Below, piece after piece: positions 38,594 through 47,995 of a DNA stretch of 64,000 nt. Positions within the stretch are counted from its first letter, which is position 1. Every line of letters starts with the position of its first letter. The notes beneath the pieces were generated by a model, which saw nothing but the letters and a program-made list of their open reading frames with translations, searched no databases and was not told the DNA's origin. Location of the stretch: the NCBI RefSeq assembly GCF_013341275.1, contig NZ_CP054476.1, positions 1,687,501 to 1,751,500 on the forward strand, read 5' to 3'. The position numbers were made by a program, and so were the translations under genes. Origin of the DNA: Methyloligella sp. GL2 (lineage in GTDB: Bacteria; Pseudomonadota; Alphaproteobacteria; Rhizobiales; Methyloligellaceae).

Positions 38594-39934
38594 TTAGCTG
38601 TTCCGGTCCTCTGCGTAGCGATAGACGATACGTCCTGCAACCAGGGTGAGGAGCGGCCGGCCCTCCAGGCGCGCCTCGTCGAAGGGTGTGTTCTTGGACT
38701 TCGAATGCAGCGTTTCGGCATCGACCACCCAAGGTACTGCCGGATCGAAAATCACCAGGTCGGCCGGTGCGCCGATGGCGAGCTTGCCGGATTCCAGCCC
38801 CAAGATGCCCGCCGGGTTGCTGGTCAGGGGCCGCAGCAGGCTGGCCAGCGGAATGTCGCCATTGTGATAGAGGCGCAAGGCCACCGGCAGCATGGTCTCC
38901 AGCCCGATGGCGCCGTCGGCGGCCTCGGGGAAGGGGTGGCGCTTCACATCGGCGTCCTGCGGATCGTGGGCTGAGACGACGACGTCGATATCGCCGGAGG
39001 CGAGGCCTTCGGCCATGGCCTGGCGGTCGTCCTCGGTGCGCAGCGGCGGGCGCATCTTGAAGAAGGTGCGGTAGGGGCCGATGTCGTTCTCGTTCAGCGA
39101 CAGGTGATTGATGGAGACGCCGCAGGTGACGGGGAGGCCCTTCTCCTTGGCCCGGCGGATGATCTCCAGCGAGGCGCGGCAGGAAATCTCCGCGGCGTGA
39201 TAGCGGGCGCCGGTCATCTCCACCAGGCGAAGATCGCGCTCCAGCATGATGGTCTCGGCAGCGGCGGGAATGCCTTTCAGCCCGAGCCGCAAGGAGACCT
39301 CGCCGGAATTCATCACTCCTCCGGAAGAAAGCGTCGGCTCTTCCAGGGCGTGGATCACCAGCATGTCGAAATCATGCGCGTAGGCGAGCACGTTGCGCAT
39401 AATGCGGGCATTGGCCAGGCTCAGCTTGCCGTTGGTGACGGCGATGGCGCCGGCGGCCTGCATCAGGCCGATCTCGGTCATCTCCTCGCCGGCGAGGGCC
39501 TTGGTCATGGCCGCCAGCGGATGGACGTTGACCTCCGCGGTATCGCGAGCACGGCGGAGCAGATAGTCGACCAGCGCGACATCGTCGATCACCGGATCGG
39601 TATCGGGCATGCAGATGATCGTGGTGACGCCGCCCGCGGCGGCCGCGCGGCTGGCATCGGCGAGGGTGCCGCGATGCTCCGCACCTGGCTCGCCGGTGAA
39701 GACCATCATGTCGATCAGGCCGGGGGCGAGTACGGCGCCGCCGCAATCGATCAGCGCGGTATCGCCGCCTATCTCGCCATGGATATGGCGCCCGACATCG
39801 GCGATCTTGCCGTCGGCCACCAGAACGCCACCTTGCTCGTCGAGGCCGGTGGCCGGATCGATCAGCCGGGCATTGATATAGGCGGTGGGCCGGGTCTCGG
39901 CCGCATGGGCTTTGGTGATCTCTTCCAGCAGCAT
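38594..39934 (-). CDS. pyrC: Dihydroorotase homologue PyrC, probably non-catalytic
   Basis: A 446-residue type I dihydroorotase-fold protein. Several metal-binding residues of active enzymes are missing. The canonical DxHxHxR after PGLI is D75-M-M-V-F79-T-G-E-P-G, with both histidines replaced. YHxxHxS is YHAAEIS, with E at 249. The TDHAPH motif is SAHDPQ at 321-326, without the catalytic aspartate. H195 (VIHALEEPTLSSGG) and the C-terminal barrel parts are kept. Such PyrC-prime proteins serve as structural partners of aspartate carbamoyltransferase in Pseudomonas, and an active dihydroorotase lies elsewhere. pyrB overlaps it by one base (TGATG), which supports a stoichiometric complex. Confidence 0.9.
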   Translation of the reverse strand: MLLEEITKAHAAETRPTAYINARLIDPATGLDEQGGVLVADGKIADVGRHIHGEIGGDTALIDCGGAVLAPGLIDMMVFTGEPGAEHRGTLADASRAAAAGGVTTIICMPDTDPVIDDVALVDYLLRRARDTAEVNVHPLAAMTKALAGEEMTEIGLMQAAGAIAVTNGKLSLANARIMRNVLAYAHDFDMLVIHALEEPTLSSGGVMNSGEVSLRLGLKGIPAAAETIMLERDLRLVEMTGARYHAAEISCRASLEIIRRAKEKGLPVTCGVSINHLSLNENDIGPYRTFFKMRPPLRTEDDRQAMAEGLASGDIDVVVSAHDPQDADVKRHPFPEAADGAIGLETMLPVALRLYHNGDIPLASLLRPLTSNPAGILGLESGKLAIGAPADLVIFDPAVPWVVDAETLHSKSKNTPFDEARLEGRPLLTLVAGRIVYRYAEDRNS

Positions 39935-40893
39935 CAGGCTTGGCTCTGCAAATGCGGGGCAAGGGCCTGCAACACCGCCATGCGCACGGCGACGCCCATC
40001 TCCACCTGCTCGTTAATGACGCTGCGCTGATCGTCGGCGATCACCGAGTCGATCTCCACGCCGCGATTGATGGGGCCGGGATGCATGACGATGGCATCGG
40101 GCTTGGCGAAGCTCAGCTTCTCGCGGTCGAGGCCGAAGAAGTGGAAATATTCGCGGCTACTGGGGATCAGCGCGGTGGACATGCGCTCGCGCTGCAGGCG
40201 GAGCATCATCACCACGTCGGCATCGGCGAGGCCTTCTTCCATGGAGCGGTAGACCTCCACGCCGAGGCGCTCGATGCCGCCGCCAAGCAGCGGCGAGGGG
40301 CCGATCACCCGGACGCGCGCGCCCATGGCGTTGAGCAGCAGGATATTGGAGCGGGCGACGCGGCTATGCAGGATGTCGCCGCACAGCGCCACGATCAACC
40401 TTTCGATGCGGCCCTTATGGCGGCGGATGGTGAGCGCATCGAGCAGCGCCTGGGTCGGGTGCTCATGGGCGCCGTCGCCGGCATTGATCACCGAGCAATC
40501 GACCTTCTGCGACAGCAGCTCCACCGCGCCGGCCGCCTGATGCCGCACCACCAGAAGATCGGGGCGCATGGCGTTCAAGGTGACGGCGGTATCGATCAGG
40601 GTCTCGCCCTTCTGCACCGAGGAGGTGCGGATCGACATGTTCATCACATCGGCGCCGAGGCGCTTGGCGGCGAACTCGAACGAACTCTGGGTGCGAGTGG
40701 AGGCCTCGAAGAACAGATTGATCAGGGTACGGCCGCGCAAGGCGTCGCGCTCCGCCGCCGGATGGCGGATGGCATGGGCGGCCTCTTCGGCGAGGTCGAG
40801 AAGAAAGGTGATTTCGGGAGGTTTCAGCCCTTCGATCCCCAGCAAATGCCGGTGGGCGAACGGTGGCGGAGACGTTAAGGGCGCGATGCTCAT
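39934..40893 (-). CDS. pyrB: Aspartate carbamoyltransferase catalytic subunit
   Basis: PyrB condenses carbamoyl phosphate and aspartate in pyrimidine synthesis. The 319-residue form starts at ATG 40893 ([19 protein letters not shown]), which matches the family length; the frame is open to 40995 but without homology. Motifs are [20 protein letters not shown] (carbamoyl phosphate), [12 protein letters not shown] and the C-terminal [13 protein letters not shown]. No pyrI regulatory gene is present. The stop codon overlaps the pyrC start by one base. Confidence 0.97.
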   Translation of the reverse strand: MSIAPLTSPPPFAHRHLLGIEGLKPPEITFLLDLAEEAAHAIRHPAAERDALRGRTLINLFFEASTRTQSSFEFAAKRLGADVMNMSIRTSSVQKGETLIDTAVTLNAMRPDLLVVRHQAAGAVELLSQKVDCSVINAGDGAHEHPTQALLDALTIRRHKGRIERLIVALCGDILHSRVARSNILLLNAMGARVRVIGPSPLLGGGIERLGVEVYRSMEEGLADADVVMMLRLQRERMSTALIPSSREYFHFFGLDREKLSFAKPDAIVMHPGPINRGVEIDSVIADDQRSVINEQVEMGVAVRMAVLQALAPHLQSQA

Positions 40894-41130
40894 TAAAGGG
40901 AACGTATAGGCCTGGCCGCCGGTGGCGGCAAGCGCTGCAATCGGGTTTTTCCGGCAACAGTTTCTTAACCATTGATGAGATGTAAATGGCGCCAACGTAG
41001 CGGGCGATTTGCCGGGGGCGGCATTTACGTAACGTTGCGAATCAACGAAAATACAAGCAACGGTGAAGTCTTTACGGCTTTGTCAAAGGCAGTCTGGCGG
41101 AGACTGCAACAAGAGGGGCCAGGTTCAATC

Positions 41131-41286
41131 ATGATGAGCTTGCCGTTTTTTCTATTCGCATGCGGTCTAGGTGCGGCCTGGACCCATTGGCGAAGCACGG
41201 CGATGGGATTTTGGGTGGCCGGAGTATTGGTGCTGCTCGTACTTTTCCGGGTTCATGCCAACGACGTGCTGAATATCGCGCTTTAG
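41131..41286 (+). CDS. DUF5993 family small membrane protein
   Basis: A 50-51 residue protein from ATG 41131 (or 41134): MMSLPFFLFACGLGAAWTHW, then GFWVAGVLVLLVLFRVHAND. It has two membrane helices. Short proteins of this type (DUF5993) are found directly upstream of a DsbB-like gene, as here with 13 bases between, so it may be a partner of the disulfide oxidase. The same frame opens at 40972, but the extra part lacks homologous character. Confidence 0.75.
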   Translation: MMSLPFFLFACGLGAAWTHWRSTAMGFWVAGVLVLLVLFRVHANDVLNIAL

Positions 41287-41299
41287 CGGAGCAAACATC

Positions 41300-41854
41300 T
41301 TGATTTCTCCGATGACGGCTTTGCGCCTGAATTCGCTCGGTTTGCTCGCCATCTGCGCGGTGTTTGGCTTCGCCTTCGCCGATCAGCTCATTTTCCACGA
41401 TCTGCCGTGCCCGCTCTGCATTCTGCAGCGCGCCGGTTTCTTCGCTGCCGGGTTCGGCATTGCGCTCAATCTGACCTTCGGGCTGAAGCCCGGCCATTAC
41501 GGTTTGGCGATTCTCGGCGCGATCCTCGGCGGGGCGATCGCCGTGCGGCAGGTGCTGCTGCATATCGTGCCCGGCACCGGCGCCTATGGCGACGCGTTTT
41601 TCGGGCTGCACTTCTATACCTGGGCTTTTCTGGTGTTTCTGGCCATGGTGGTGGGCTCGGCGGTGATGCTGCTGTTCGAAGAGCAATTCGCCGGGGTGAA
41701 GGAGCACGATCCTCTCACCAAGAACCTCGCCGCCTTCGCGGTACTGGCCTTCGGCTTCTTCGCGCTGGCCAACGGCGTCTCGACGGTGGCCGAGTGCGGG
41801 GCAGGGCTCTGCCCCGATAGTCCGACCGACTATCTTCTTCTGCAAAAACCGTAA
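41300..41854 (+). CDS. dsbB: Disulfide bond formation protein B (DsbB family)
   Basis: This 184-residue inner-membrane protein would reoxidise a DsbA-type thiol oxidase and pass electrons to quinone. Five helices can be drawn. The first periplasmic loop has the CxxC pair (HDLPCPLCILQR). The second periplasmic loop (HIVPGTGAYGDAFFGLHFY) lacks cysteines. Instead a second pair lies in the periplasmic C-terminus (ECGAGLCPDSP), after an extra helix. The start is probably TTG 41300, with GGAG 9 bases before it; ATG 41312 is an alternative. It is probably co-transcribed with the DUF5993 gene. Confidence 0.9.
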   Translation: MISPMTALRLNSLGLLAICAVFGFAFADQLIFHDLPCPLCILQRAGFFAAGFGIALNLTFGLKPGHYGLAILGAILGGAIAVRQVLLHIVPGTGAYGDAFFGLHFYTWAFLVFLAMVVGSAVMLLFEEQFAGVKEHDPLTKNLAAFAVLAFGFFALANGVSTVAECGAGLCPDSPTDYLLLQKP

Positions 41855-41860
41855 GGTCGC

Positions 41861-42340
41861 TTAGCGGCCAAGATGCTGCAGCCGGTCCAGCGCGCCTTGC
41901 AGGATATAGGCGGCGGCCATGCGGTCGACGACCTCGCCGCGGCGTTTGCGGCTGGCATCGGCCTCGATCAGATGACGCTCCACCGCGGCGGTGGAAAGCC
42001 GCTCGTCCCAATAGACGATGGGAAGTTCGGTGAGCTTCCGCAGATTGCGGGCGAAGGCGTGAGTGGATTGCACCCGCGGGCCTTCGGTGCCGTCGAGATT
42101 GAGCGGGAGCCCTAAGACAATGGCGCCGACGCCATGCTCCTCGATCGCCGCCATCAGCTCGGCCACATCAGTGGTGAACTTGGTGCGCTTGATGGTCTTC
42201 AGCGGCGTTGCCACCGAGCGGGAGACGTCGGAGAGGGCCAGGCCGATGGTCTTGCTGCCGAGATCGAGGCCGATCAGCCGCATGCCGGGGGCAAGCTTCG
42301 GCGGCAGGTCTTCGATAGGAATGTCAGGCTCTGCGGCCAC
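41861..42340 (-). CDS. ruvX: Putative pre-16S rRNA nuclease / Holliday junction resolvase-like RuvX (YqgF)
   Basis: A 159-residue RNase H-fold protein. The first catalytic aspartate is in RLIGLDLGSKTIGLALSD, then IVLGLPLNLDGTEGPR, and YWDERLSTAAVERHLIEADAS, and the last acidic residue is in DRMAAAYILQ. YqgF acts in 16S rRNA 5' maturation; the resolvase name is historical. It is convergent with dsbB, 6 bases apart, and divergent from the UPF0173 gene. Confidence 0.95.
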   Translation of the reverse strand: MAAEPDIPIEDLPPKLAPGMRLIGLDLGSKTIGLALSDVSRSVATPLKTIKRTKFTTDVAELMAAIEEHGVGAIVLGLPLNLDGTEGPRVQSTHAFARNLRKLTELPIVYWDERLSTAAVERHLIEADASRKRRGEVVDRMAAAYILQGALDRLQHLGR

Positions 42341-42425
42341 GGTGCCTCCGCATGGTTGTCATTAGGGTCAGCTTTCCTATAGTCCGCAGCAATCGGAATT
42401 AGCGAGACAAACTCGAGATAGGCTT

Positions 42426-43127
42426 ATGAAAATCACCTGGTTCGGCCATTCCTGTTTCCGCATCGATCTGGAAGAGAGCCACATCCTGATCGATCCCTTC
42501 CTCACCGGCAACGGCGTGTTCGAGGCGGCCAATATCCCGGTTTCGGAGGTCGCGAAGGGGATCACCCATCTGGCGCTGACCCACGGCCATGACGACCACA
42601 CCGGCGATACGGTTTCGATCCTGAAAGAATCGAATGTGCCGCTGATCGCCGTGTTCGAGCTTGCCGCCTATATGCAGGGCCAGGGCGTGGAGACGGCAGA
42701 ATATGTGAATACCGGCGGCACGCTGCAGTTCGAGGATTTCTCGATTTCCTACGTGCCGGCCTGGCACTCCTCCTCGACCATCGTCGACGGCAAGCCGCTT
42801 TATCTCGGCGCCTGCTGCGGGATCGTGATCACGCCGAAGAACGGCAAGACCGTCTATCACATGGGCGATACCGATATTTTCGCCGATATGGCGCTGATCA
42901 ACGAGATGTACGCGCCGGAAGTCGGCATCGTGCCGATCGGCGACCGGTTCACCATGGGGGCGAAATCGGCCTCGCTGGCTTGCAAGACATATTTCGGTTT
43001 CGAGACGGTGTTCCCCTGCCATTACGGCACGTTTCCGATCATCGATCAGACGCCGGATAAATTCGTCTCCGAGATGGAAGGGCAGAACGTGGTGGTGCCG
43101 AAGGTCGGCGAGCCGGTCGAGATCTGA
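42426..43127 (+). CDS. UPF0173 metal-dependent hydrolase
   Basis: A 233-residue metallo-beta-lactamase-fold protein of the UPF0173 family. The start MKITWFGHSCFRIDLEE, the metal-binding LTHGHDDHTGD and the later YHMGDTDIFADM and FGFETVFPCHYGTFPI are all characteristic. Substrate is unknown. It lies alone, divergent from ruvX, and about 150 bases before gatC. Confidence 0.94.
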   Translation: MKITWFGHSCFRIDLEESHILIDPFLTGNGVFEAANIPVSEVAKGITHLALTHGHDDHTGDTVSILKESNVPLIAVFELAAYMQGQGVETAEYVNTGGTLQFEDFSISYVPAWHSSSTIVDGKPLYLGACCGIVITPKNGKTVYHMGDTDIFADMALINEMYAPEVGIVPIGDRFTMGAKSASLACKTYFGFETVFPCHYGTFPIIDQTPDKFVSEMEGQNVVVPKVGEPVEI

Positions 43128-43275
43128 GGCAAGGGCCGGGCTTTCGGCCCAATGGTCTCAGGCGGCTTGACCGGCCGGGCCAATTTCCCGATACCTCTGT
43201 TGCCATTATAAGGGCGCGACGCATCGAAAGCGCCTCACACCCCAACAGGTTCTTGCCAGACAGGTTCTTGAAAAC

Positions 43276-43563
43276 ATGTCCGTCGACCGCGCGACCGTTC
43301 ACCGTATCGCCAAGCTGGCCCGCATCGCTATCACCGAGGAGGAGGCGGCGAAGCTGGAGGGCGAGCTTTCCGGCATCCTCGATTGGGTGGCGCAGCTCGA
43401 CGAGGTGGATACGGCCGATGTGCCGCCGATGACCCGGGTGGAGGATGTCACCATCAGGATGCGCGAAGATAAGGTGACCGACGGCGATATCGCCGACGAT
43501 ATCGTCGCCAACGCGCCGGAAGCGGACGACCATTATTTCGTCGTGCCGAAGATTGTGGAGTAG
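43276..43563 (+). CDS. gatC: Asp-tRNA(Asn)/Glu-tRNA(Gln) amidotransferase subunit C
   Basis: This 95-residue GatC stabilises the GatA-GatB complex. Signature stretches are VHRIAKLARIAITEEEAAKL and SGILDWVAQLDEVDTADV, with the C-terminal YFVVPKIVE. Length is normal. gatA begins 6 bases after the stop. Presence of GatCAB indicates that Gln-tRNA(Gln) and/or Asn-tRNA(Asn) are made by transamidation. Confidence 0.97.
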   Translation: MSVDRATVHRIAKLARIAITEEEAAKLEGELSGILDWVAQLDEVDTADVPPMTRVEDVTIRMREDKVTDGDIADDIVANAPEADDHYFVVPKIVE

Positions 43564-43569
43564 GGCGCG

Positions 43570-45057
43570 ATGACCGAGCTGACCGATCTCACTATTGCCG
43601 AGGCGCGGGCCGCGCTGGACAAGAAAGAGTTCTCCGCCAAGGAGCTTGCCGAAGCGCATCTCGGCGCCATCGAAGCGGCGAACGGGGCGCTGAACGCCTA
43701 TGTGCTGGCAACGCCGGATCAGGCGCTCGCCATGGCGGCGCGGAGCGACGAGCGCCTCGCTAACGGCGAGGCCGGAGCGCTGGAGGGCATCCCGCTCGGC
43801 ATCAAGGATCTGTTCTGCACCCAGGGCGTGCCGACCACCGCCTGCTCGCATATTCTGGAAGGCTTCACCCCGACCTACGAATCGACGGTGACCCAAAATC
43901 TCTGGAATGCCGGCGCGGTTATGCTGGGCAAGCTGAACAATGACGAGTTCGCCATGGGCTCGTCCAACGAGACCAGCTATTTTGGCCCGGCGGCCAATCC
44001 CTGGCGGCGCGAAGGCTCCGACGCCAAGCTGGTGCCCGGCGGCTCCTCGGGCGGCTCGGCGGCGGCGGTTGCGGCGCGGCTCTGCATGGGTGCGACGGCC
44101 ACCGATACGGGCGGCTCGATCCGCCAGCCGGCGGCGATCACCGGTACGGTCGGCATCAAGCCGACCTATGGGCGCTGCTCGCGCTGGGGCATCGTTGCGT
44201 TTGCCTCCTCGCTGGATCAGGCCGGCCCCATCGCCCGCGATGTGCGCGATGCGGGGCTGCTGCTCAATGCCATGGCGAGCTTCGATCCGAAGGACACCAC
44301 CTCGGTGGATCGGGCGGTGCCGGATTACACGGCGGAGCTCGATGCCGGTGTCAAAGGCCTCACCATCGGCGTGCCGAAGGAATACCGCATCGAAGGCTTG
44401 CGGCCGGAGATCGCCGCACTTTGGGATAAGGGCGTGGAGTGGCTGAAGGCGGCCGGCGCCAATATCGTGGAGGTCTCGCTGCCGCATACGAAGTATGCGC
44501 TGCCGTCCTATTACATCATTGCGCCGGCGGAGGCCTCGTCCAACCTCGCTCGCTATGACGGGGTGCGCTACGGGCTCCGGGTCGAGGGCGAGGATGTGAC
44601 CTCGATGTATGAGAATACCCGCGAGGCAGGGTTCGGCGCAGAGGTGAAGCGGCGCATTCTGATCGGCACCTATGTGCTGTCGGCCGGCTATTACGACGCC
44701 TATTACCTGAAGGCGCAGAAGGTGCGCACGCTGATCAAGCGGGATTTCGACACCGCTTTCGAGAGCTGCGATGCGATCCTGGCGCCGGCGACGCCGTCAC
44801 CTGCTTTTGCGATGGGCGAGAAGACCGGCGATCCGCTGGAGATGTATCTGAACGACATTTTCACCGTCACGGTGAACATGGCCGGGCTGCCGGGCATCAG
44901 CGTGCCGGCGGGGCTTTCTTCGGAAGGCACTCCGCTTGGCTTGCAGGTGATCGGGCGGCCTTTCGACGAGGCGACCATGCTGCGCGCCGGGCGCGCCATC
45001 GAGATCGCCGCCGGGCCGCTGGCGCGGCCTGAAGATTGGTGGAGCAAGGCCGCGTAA
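43570..45057 (+). CDS. gatA: Asp-tRNA(Asn)/Glu-tRNA(Gln) amidotransferase subunit A
   Basis: The 495-residue glutaminase subunit is an amidase-signature enzyme that releases ammonia from glutamine and channels it to GatB. The catalytic Ser-cisSer-Lys triad is intact: K79 (GIKDLF), S159 ([13 protein letters not shown]) and S183 ([10 protein letters not shown]). The C-terminal part ([31 protein letters not shown]) is complete. gatC lies 6 bases upstream. A chorismate mutase gene intervenes before gatB. Confidence 0.97.
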   Translation: MTELTDLTIAEARAALDKKEFSAKELAEAHLGAIEAANGALNAYVLATPDQALAMAARSDERLANGEAGALEGIPLGIKDLFCTQGVPTTACSHILEGFTPTYESTVTQNLWNAGAVMLGKLNNDEFAMGSSNETSYFGPAANPWRREGSDAKLVPGGSSGGSAAAVAARLCMGATATDTGGSIRQPAAITGTVGIKPTYGRCSRWGIVAFASSLDQAGPIARDVRDAGLLLNAMASFDPKDTTSVDRAVPDYTAELDAGVKGLTIGVPKEYRIEGLRPEIAALWDKGVEWLKAAGANIVEVSLPHTKYALPSYYIIAPAEASSNLARYDGVRYGLRVEGEDVTSMYENTREAGFGAEVKRRILIGTYVLSAGYYDAYYLKAQKVRTLIKRDFDTAFESCDAILAPATPSPAFAMGEKTGDPLEMYLNDIFTVTVNMAGLPGISVPAGLSSEGTPLGLQVIGRPFDEATMLRAGRAIEIAAGPLARPEDWWSKAA

Positions 45058-45081
45058 GGCCTTCAGGGAGGACGAAACACC

Positions 45082-45387
45082 ATGCCGGTACCCGCGGGCA
45101 GATGCGCTAATATGGATGAGGTGCGCCAGGAGATCGACCGCATCGACAAAACCCTGGTCGATCTGATCTCGGAGCGCTTCGCCTATGTCGACCGCGCCTG
45201 GCAGCTGAAGGCCTCTCCGGCCGATGCCATGGTGCCCTGGCGGGTGCAGCAGGTGATCGACAAGGTGAAGGCGCGGGCCGAGGAGAAGGACCTGCCGCCA
45301 GAGCTGGTCGAGGCGCTTTGGCGCCAGATGATCGGCTGGTTCATCCAATATGAGGAAGAGAAGCTGCGCGCCAATGGCGCCAAATAG
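45082..45387 (+). CDS. Chorismate mutase (AroQ type)
   Basis: A 101-residue all-helical chorismate mutase that converts chorismate to prephenate for phenylalanine and tyrosine. Typical elements are VRQEIDRIDKTLVDLISERF with the N-terminal arginine, the active-site lysine in AWQLKASP, and the helix-3 region ELVEALWRQMIGWFIQYEEE. It is a stand-alone monofunctional form similar in size to PchB/AroQ-gamma-less enzymes; the isochorismate-pyruvate lyase branch cannot be excluded. There is no signal peptide. It sits 24 bases after gatA and 22 before gatB, within the gat operon. Confidence 0.88.
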   Translation: MPVPAGRCANMDEVRQEIDRIDKTLVDLISERFAYVDRAWQLKASPADAMVPWRVQQVIDKVKARAEEKDLPPELVEALWRQMIGWFIQYEEEKLRANGAK

Positions 45388-45409
45388 CTTCTGAGGCGGA
45401 TAAAACGCG

Positions 45410-46885
45410 ATGCAGGATACGCTGGAAAAGAACGAGCTTCTGATCGAGGGCGAGACCGGGCCCTGGGAGATGATCATCGGCATGGAGGTGCATGCGCAGG
45501 TGACCTCCAACGCCAAGCTGTTCTCCGGCGCCTCGACCGCGTTCGGCGGCGATCCGAACTCCCATGTCAGCCTGGTGGATGCGGCGATGCCCGGCATGTT
45601 GCCGGTGATCAACGAAGAATGCGTGGCCCAGGCCATCCGCACCGGGCTGGGGCTGAAGGCGGAGATCAACCTCTATTCGATCTTCGACCGGAAGAACTAT
45701 TTCTATCCCGATCTGCCGCAGGGCTATCAGATCTCGCAATACAAGCAGCCGATCGTCGGCGAGGGCGAGGTGATCGTCGATCTGCTCGACGGCAGCCGCG
45801 TGGTCGTCGGCATCGAGCGGCTGCATCTGGAGCAGGATGCGGGCAAGAGCCTGCACGATCAGCATCCGAAGAAGAGCTTCGTCGATCTGAACCGCTCCGG
45901 CGTTGCGCTGATGGAGATCGTGTCCAAGCCGGATTTACGCTCCTCGGAGCAGGCCAAGGCCTATGTCTCCAAGCTGCGCACCATCCTGCGCTATCTCGGC
46001 ACGTGCGACGGCAATATGGAAGAGGGCTCGCTGCGCGCCGACGTCAACGTCTCGGTGCGGCGTCCGGGCGACCCGCTTGGCACGCGCTGTGAGATCAAGA
46101 ACGTCAACTCCATCCGCTTTATCGGCCAGGCCATCGAATACGAAGCGCGGCGCCAGATCGAGATTTTGGAGGAGGGCGGCGAGATCCATCAGGAGACCCG
46201 CCTGTTCGACGCCAAGACCGGCGAGACGCGCTCCATGCGCTCGAAGGAAGAGGCACATGACTACCGCTATTTCCCCGATCCGGATCTGCTGCCGCTGGAG
46301 CTGACGCAAGGCTGGGTGGATAGCCTGGCTGCGGATCTTTGCGAGCTGCCGGACGAGAAGCGCGAGCGGTTCATCGCCGAATTCGGGCTTTCGCCGTATG
46401 ATGCGAGTGTTCTGGTGGCGGAGAAAGAGCGGGCCGACTATTTCGAAGCCGTTGCGGAAGGGCGCGACGGCAAGCTTGCCGTGAATTGGGTGAACAACGA
46501 GCTGTTCGGCCGTCTCAATAAAGAGAGCCTCGGCATTGCCGAAAGTCCGGTCTCCGCAGATCAGCTGGGCAAGCTGATCGATCTGATCAAAGACGGCACC
46601 ATCTCCGGCAAGATCGCCAAGGATGTGTTCGATATCGTCTGGAGCGAAGGCGGCGAGCCGGCGGATATCGTCGAGGCGCGTGGGCTTCGCCAAGTCACCG
46701 ATACCGGCGCCATCGAGGCGGCGGTGGACGAGGTGATCGCCGCCAACCCGGACAAGGTGGAGCAGGCGAAAGCGAAGCCGCAGATGATCGGCTGGTTCGT
46801 CGGCCAGGTGATGAAGGCGAGCGGCGGCAAGGCGAACCCGCAAGCGGTCAACGCGTTGCTGAAGAGCAAGCTTGGGGTGGAGTAG
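45410..46885 (+). CDS. gatB: Asp-tRNA(Asn)/Glu-tRNA(Gln) amidotransferase subunit B
   Basis: The 491-residue kinase/tRNA-binding subunit phosphorylates the misacylated Glu or Asp on tRNA and receives ammonia from GatA. The cradle domain begins [20 protein letters not shown], followed by [34 protein letters not shown] and [18 protein letters not shown]. The tail (from about residue 415) has the YqeY-like helices and ends [13 protein letters not shown]. It closes the gatC-gatA-CM-gatB run. A palindromic repeat follows within 20 bases. Confidence 0.97.
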   Translation: MQDTLEKNELLIEGETGPWEMIIGMEVHAQVTSNAKLFSGASTAFGGDPNSHVSLVDAAMPGMLPVINEECVAQAIRTGLGLKAEINLYSIFDRKNYFYPDLPQGYQISQYKQPIVGEGEVIVDLLDGSRVVVGIERLHLEQDAGKSLHDQHPKKSFVDLNRSGVALMEIVSKPDLRSSEQAKAYVSKLRTILRYLGTCDGNMEEGSLRADVNVSVRRPGDPLGTRCEIKNVNSIRFIGQAIEYEARRQIEILEEGGEIHQETRLFDAKTGETRSMRSKEEAHDYRYFPDPDLLPLELTQGWVDSLAADLCELPDEKRERFIAEFGLSPYDASVLVAEKERADYFEAVAEGRDGKLAVNWVNNELFGRLNKESLGIAESPVSADQLGKLIDLIKDGTISGKIAKDVFDIVWSEGGEPADIVEARGLRQVTDTGAIEAAVDEVIAANPDKVEQAKAKPQMIGWFVGQVMKASGGKANPQAVNALLKSKLGVE

Positions 46886-46902
46886 CCCCATTGCCGATGT
46901 CC

Positions 46903-46997
46903 GTCATTGCCGGGCTTGACCCGGCAATCCATTCCACTGGCCTCTCAGCGTGTTGAGACGTAACGGCATGGATGCCCGGATCAAGTCCGGGCATGAC
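46903..46997. repeat. Interspersed palindromic repeat, family A relative
   Basis: A 95-base element between gatB and the quinone oxidoreductase. The left end GTCATTGCCGGGCTTGACC (a CCGGGC..GCCCGG-type hairpin) and the right end GATCAAGTCCGGGCATGAC face each other. The right end is identical to copy 2 in the clpA-HIT spacer, whereas the core differs. Confidence 0.75.
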
Positions 46998-47020
46998 GAA
47001 GCAGAATGAGGAAGTCACCC

Positions 47021-47995
47021 ATGACCCAGGCCATCCGCGTACATCACTATGGCGGGCCGGAGGCCCTGCAATGGGACGAGGTGGCGCTTGGGGCCCCCGG
47101 GCCGGGCGAGGCGGCGATCAGGCACAGCGCCATCGGGCTGAACTTCATCGACATCTATATGCGCACGGGCCTCTATCCGCAGGCTGAGTTTCCCTTCGTG
47201 CCTGGGGTGGAGGGCGCCGGGGTGATCACCGCGCTGGGCGAGGGCGTCAGCGATCTGGAGGTGGGCGACCGCGTCGCCTATGCCGGGCCGGTCGGCGCTT
47301 ATTCGGAAGAGCGGCTGATCGCGGCCGACAAGCTGGTCAAGATTCCCGAAGGCGTCACCGCCGAGGAGGCGGCTGCCGCCATGCTGAAAGGCCTCACCGC
47401 GCAGATGCTGCTGCGCCAGGTCTATAAGGTCGGGCCGGAAACGGTGATGCTGTATCACGCCGCGGCGGGCGGCGTCGGGCTGATCGCCTGCCAATGGGCG
47501 GCTTCGCTCGGCGCTACGGTGATCGGCACGGCCGGCGGCAAGGAGAAATGCGAGCTCGCCGCCCGCCACGGCTGCACCCATGTGATCGACTATAAGAACG
47601 AAGACTTCGTCGAGGCGGTGCAGGCCTATACCGACGGTAAGGGCGTGGACGTGGTCTACGATTCGGTCGGCAAGGATACGTTTCCCGGCTCGCTGGATTG
47701 CCTGAAGCCGCGCGGGCTTTGGGTCACCTTCGGCAATGCCTCCGGTCCGGTGCCCGAGTTCAGCGCGCTGCTTCTGGGGCAGAAGGGCTCGCTCTATGCG
47801 ACGCGTCCCTCGATGTTCACCTATGCGGCGGAGCGCGCCGACCTCCTGGCCATGGCGGAGGAGCTGTTCGGCGTGATCAAGGACGGTACGGTGAAGATCG
47901 ACATCGCCCAGCGCTACGGGCTGAAGGATGTCGGCCGCGCCCATGCCGATCTCGAGGCGCGCCAGACCACCGGTTCCACGGTGCTGCTGCCGTAA
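47021..47995 (+). CDS. Quinone oxidoreductase, NADPH-dependent (zeta-crystallin/Qor family)
   Basis: A 324-residue medium-chain dehydrogenase/reductase without zinc ligands, of the QorA type, which reduces quinones by one electron with NADPH. The start at 47021 (MTQAIRVHHYGGPEALQWDE) has GAGGAAG 6 bases upstream. Typical parts are GLNFIDIYMRTGLYP, the Rossmann segment YHAAAGGVGLIACQWA, and YDSVGKDTFPGSLDCLKPRG. It stands alone after the gat operon. Physiological substrate is unknown. Confidence 0.93.
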   Translation: MTQAIRVHHYGGPEALQWDEVALGAPGPGEAAIRHSAIGLNFIDIYMRTGLYPQAEFPFVPGVEGAGVITALGEGVSDLEVGDRVAYAGPVGAYSEERLIAADKLVKIPEGVTAEEAAAAMLKGLTAQMLLRQVYKVGPETVMLYHAAAGGVGLIACQWAASLGATVIGTAGGKEKCELAARHGCTHVIDYKNEDFVEAVQAYTDGKGVDVVYDSVGKDTFPGSLDCLKPRGLWVTFGNASGPVPEFSALLLGQKGSLYATRPSMFTYAAERADLLAMAEELFGVIKDGTVKIDIAQRYGLKDVGRAHADLEARQTTGSTVLLP

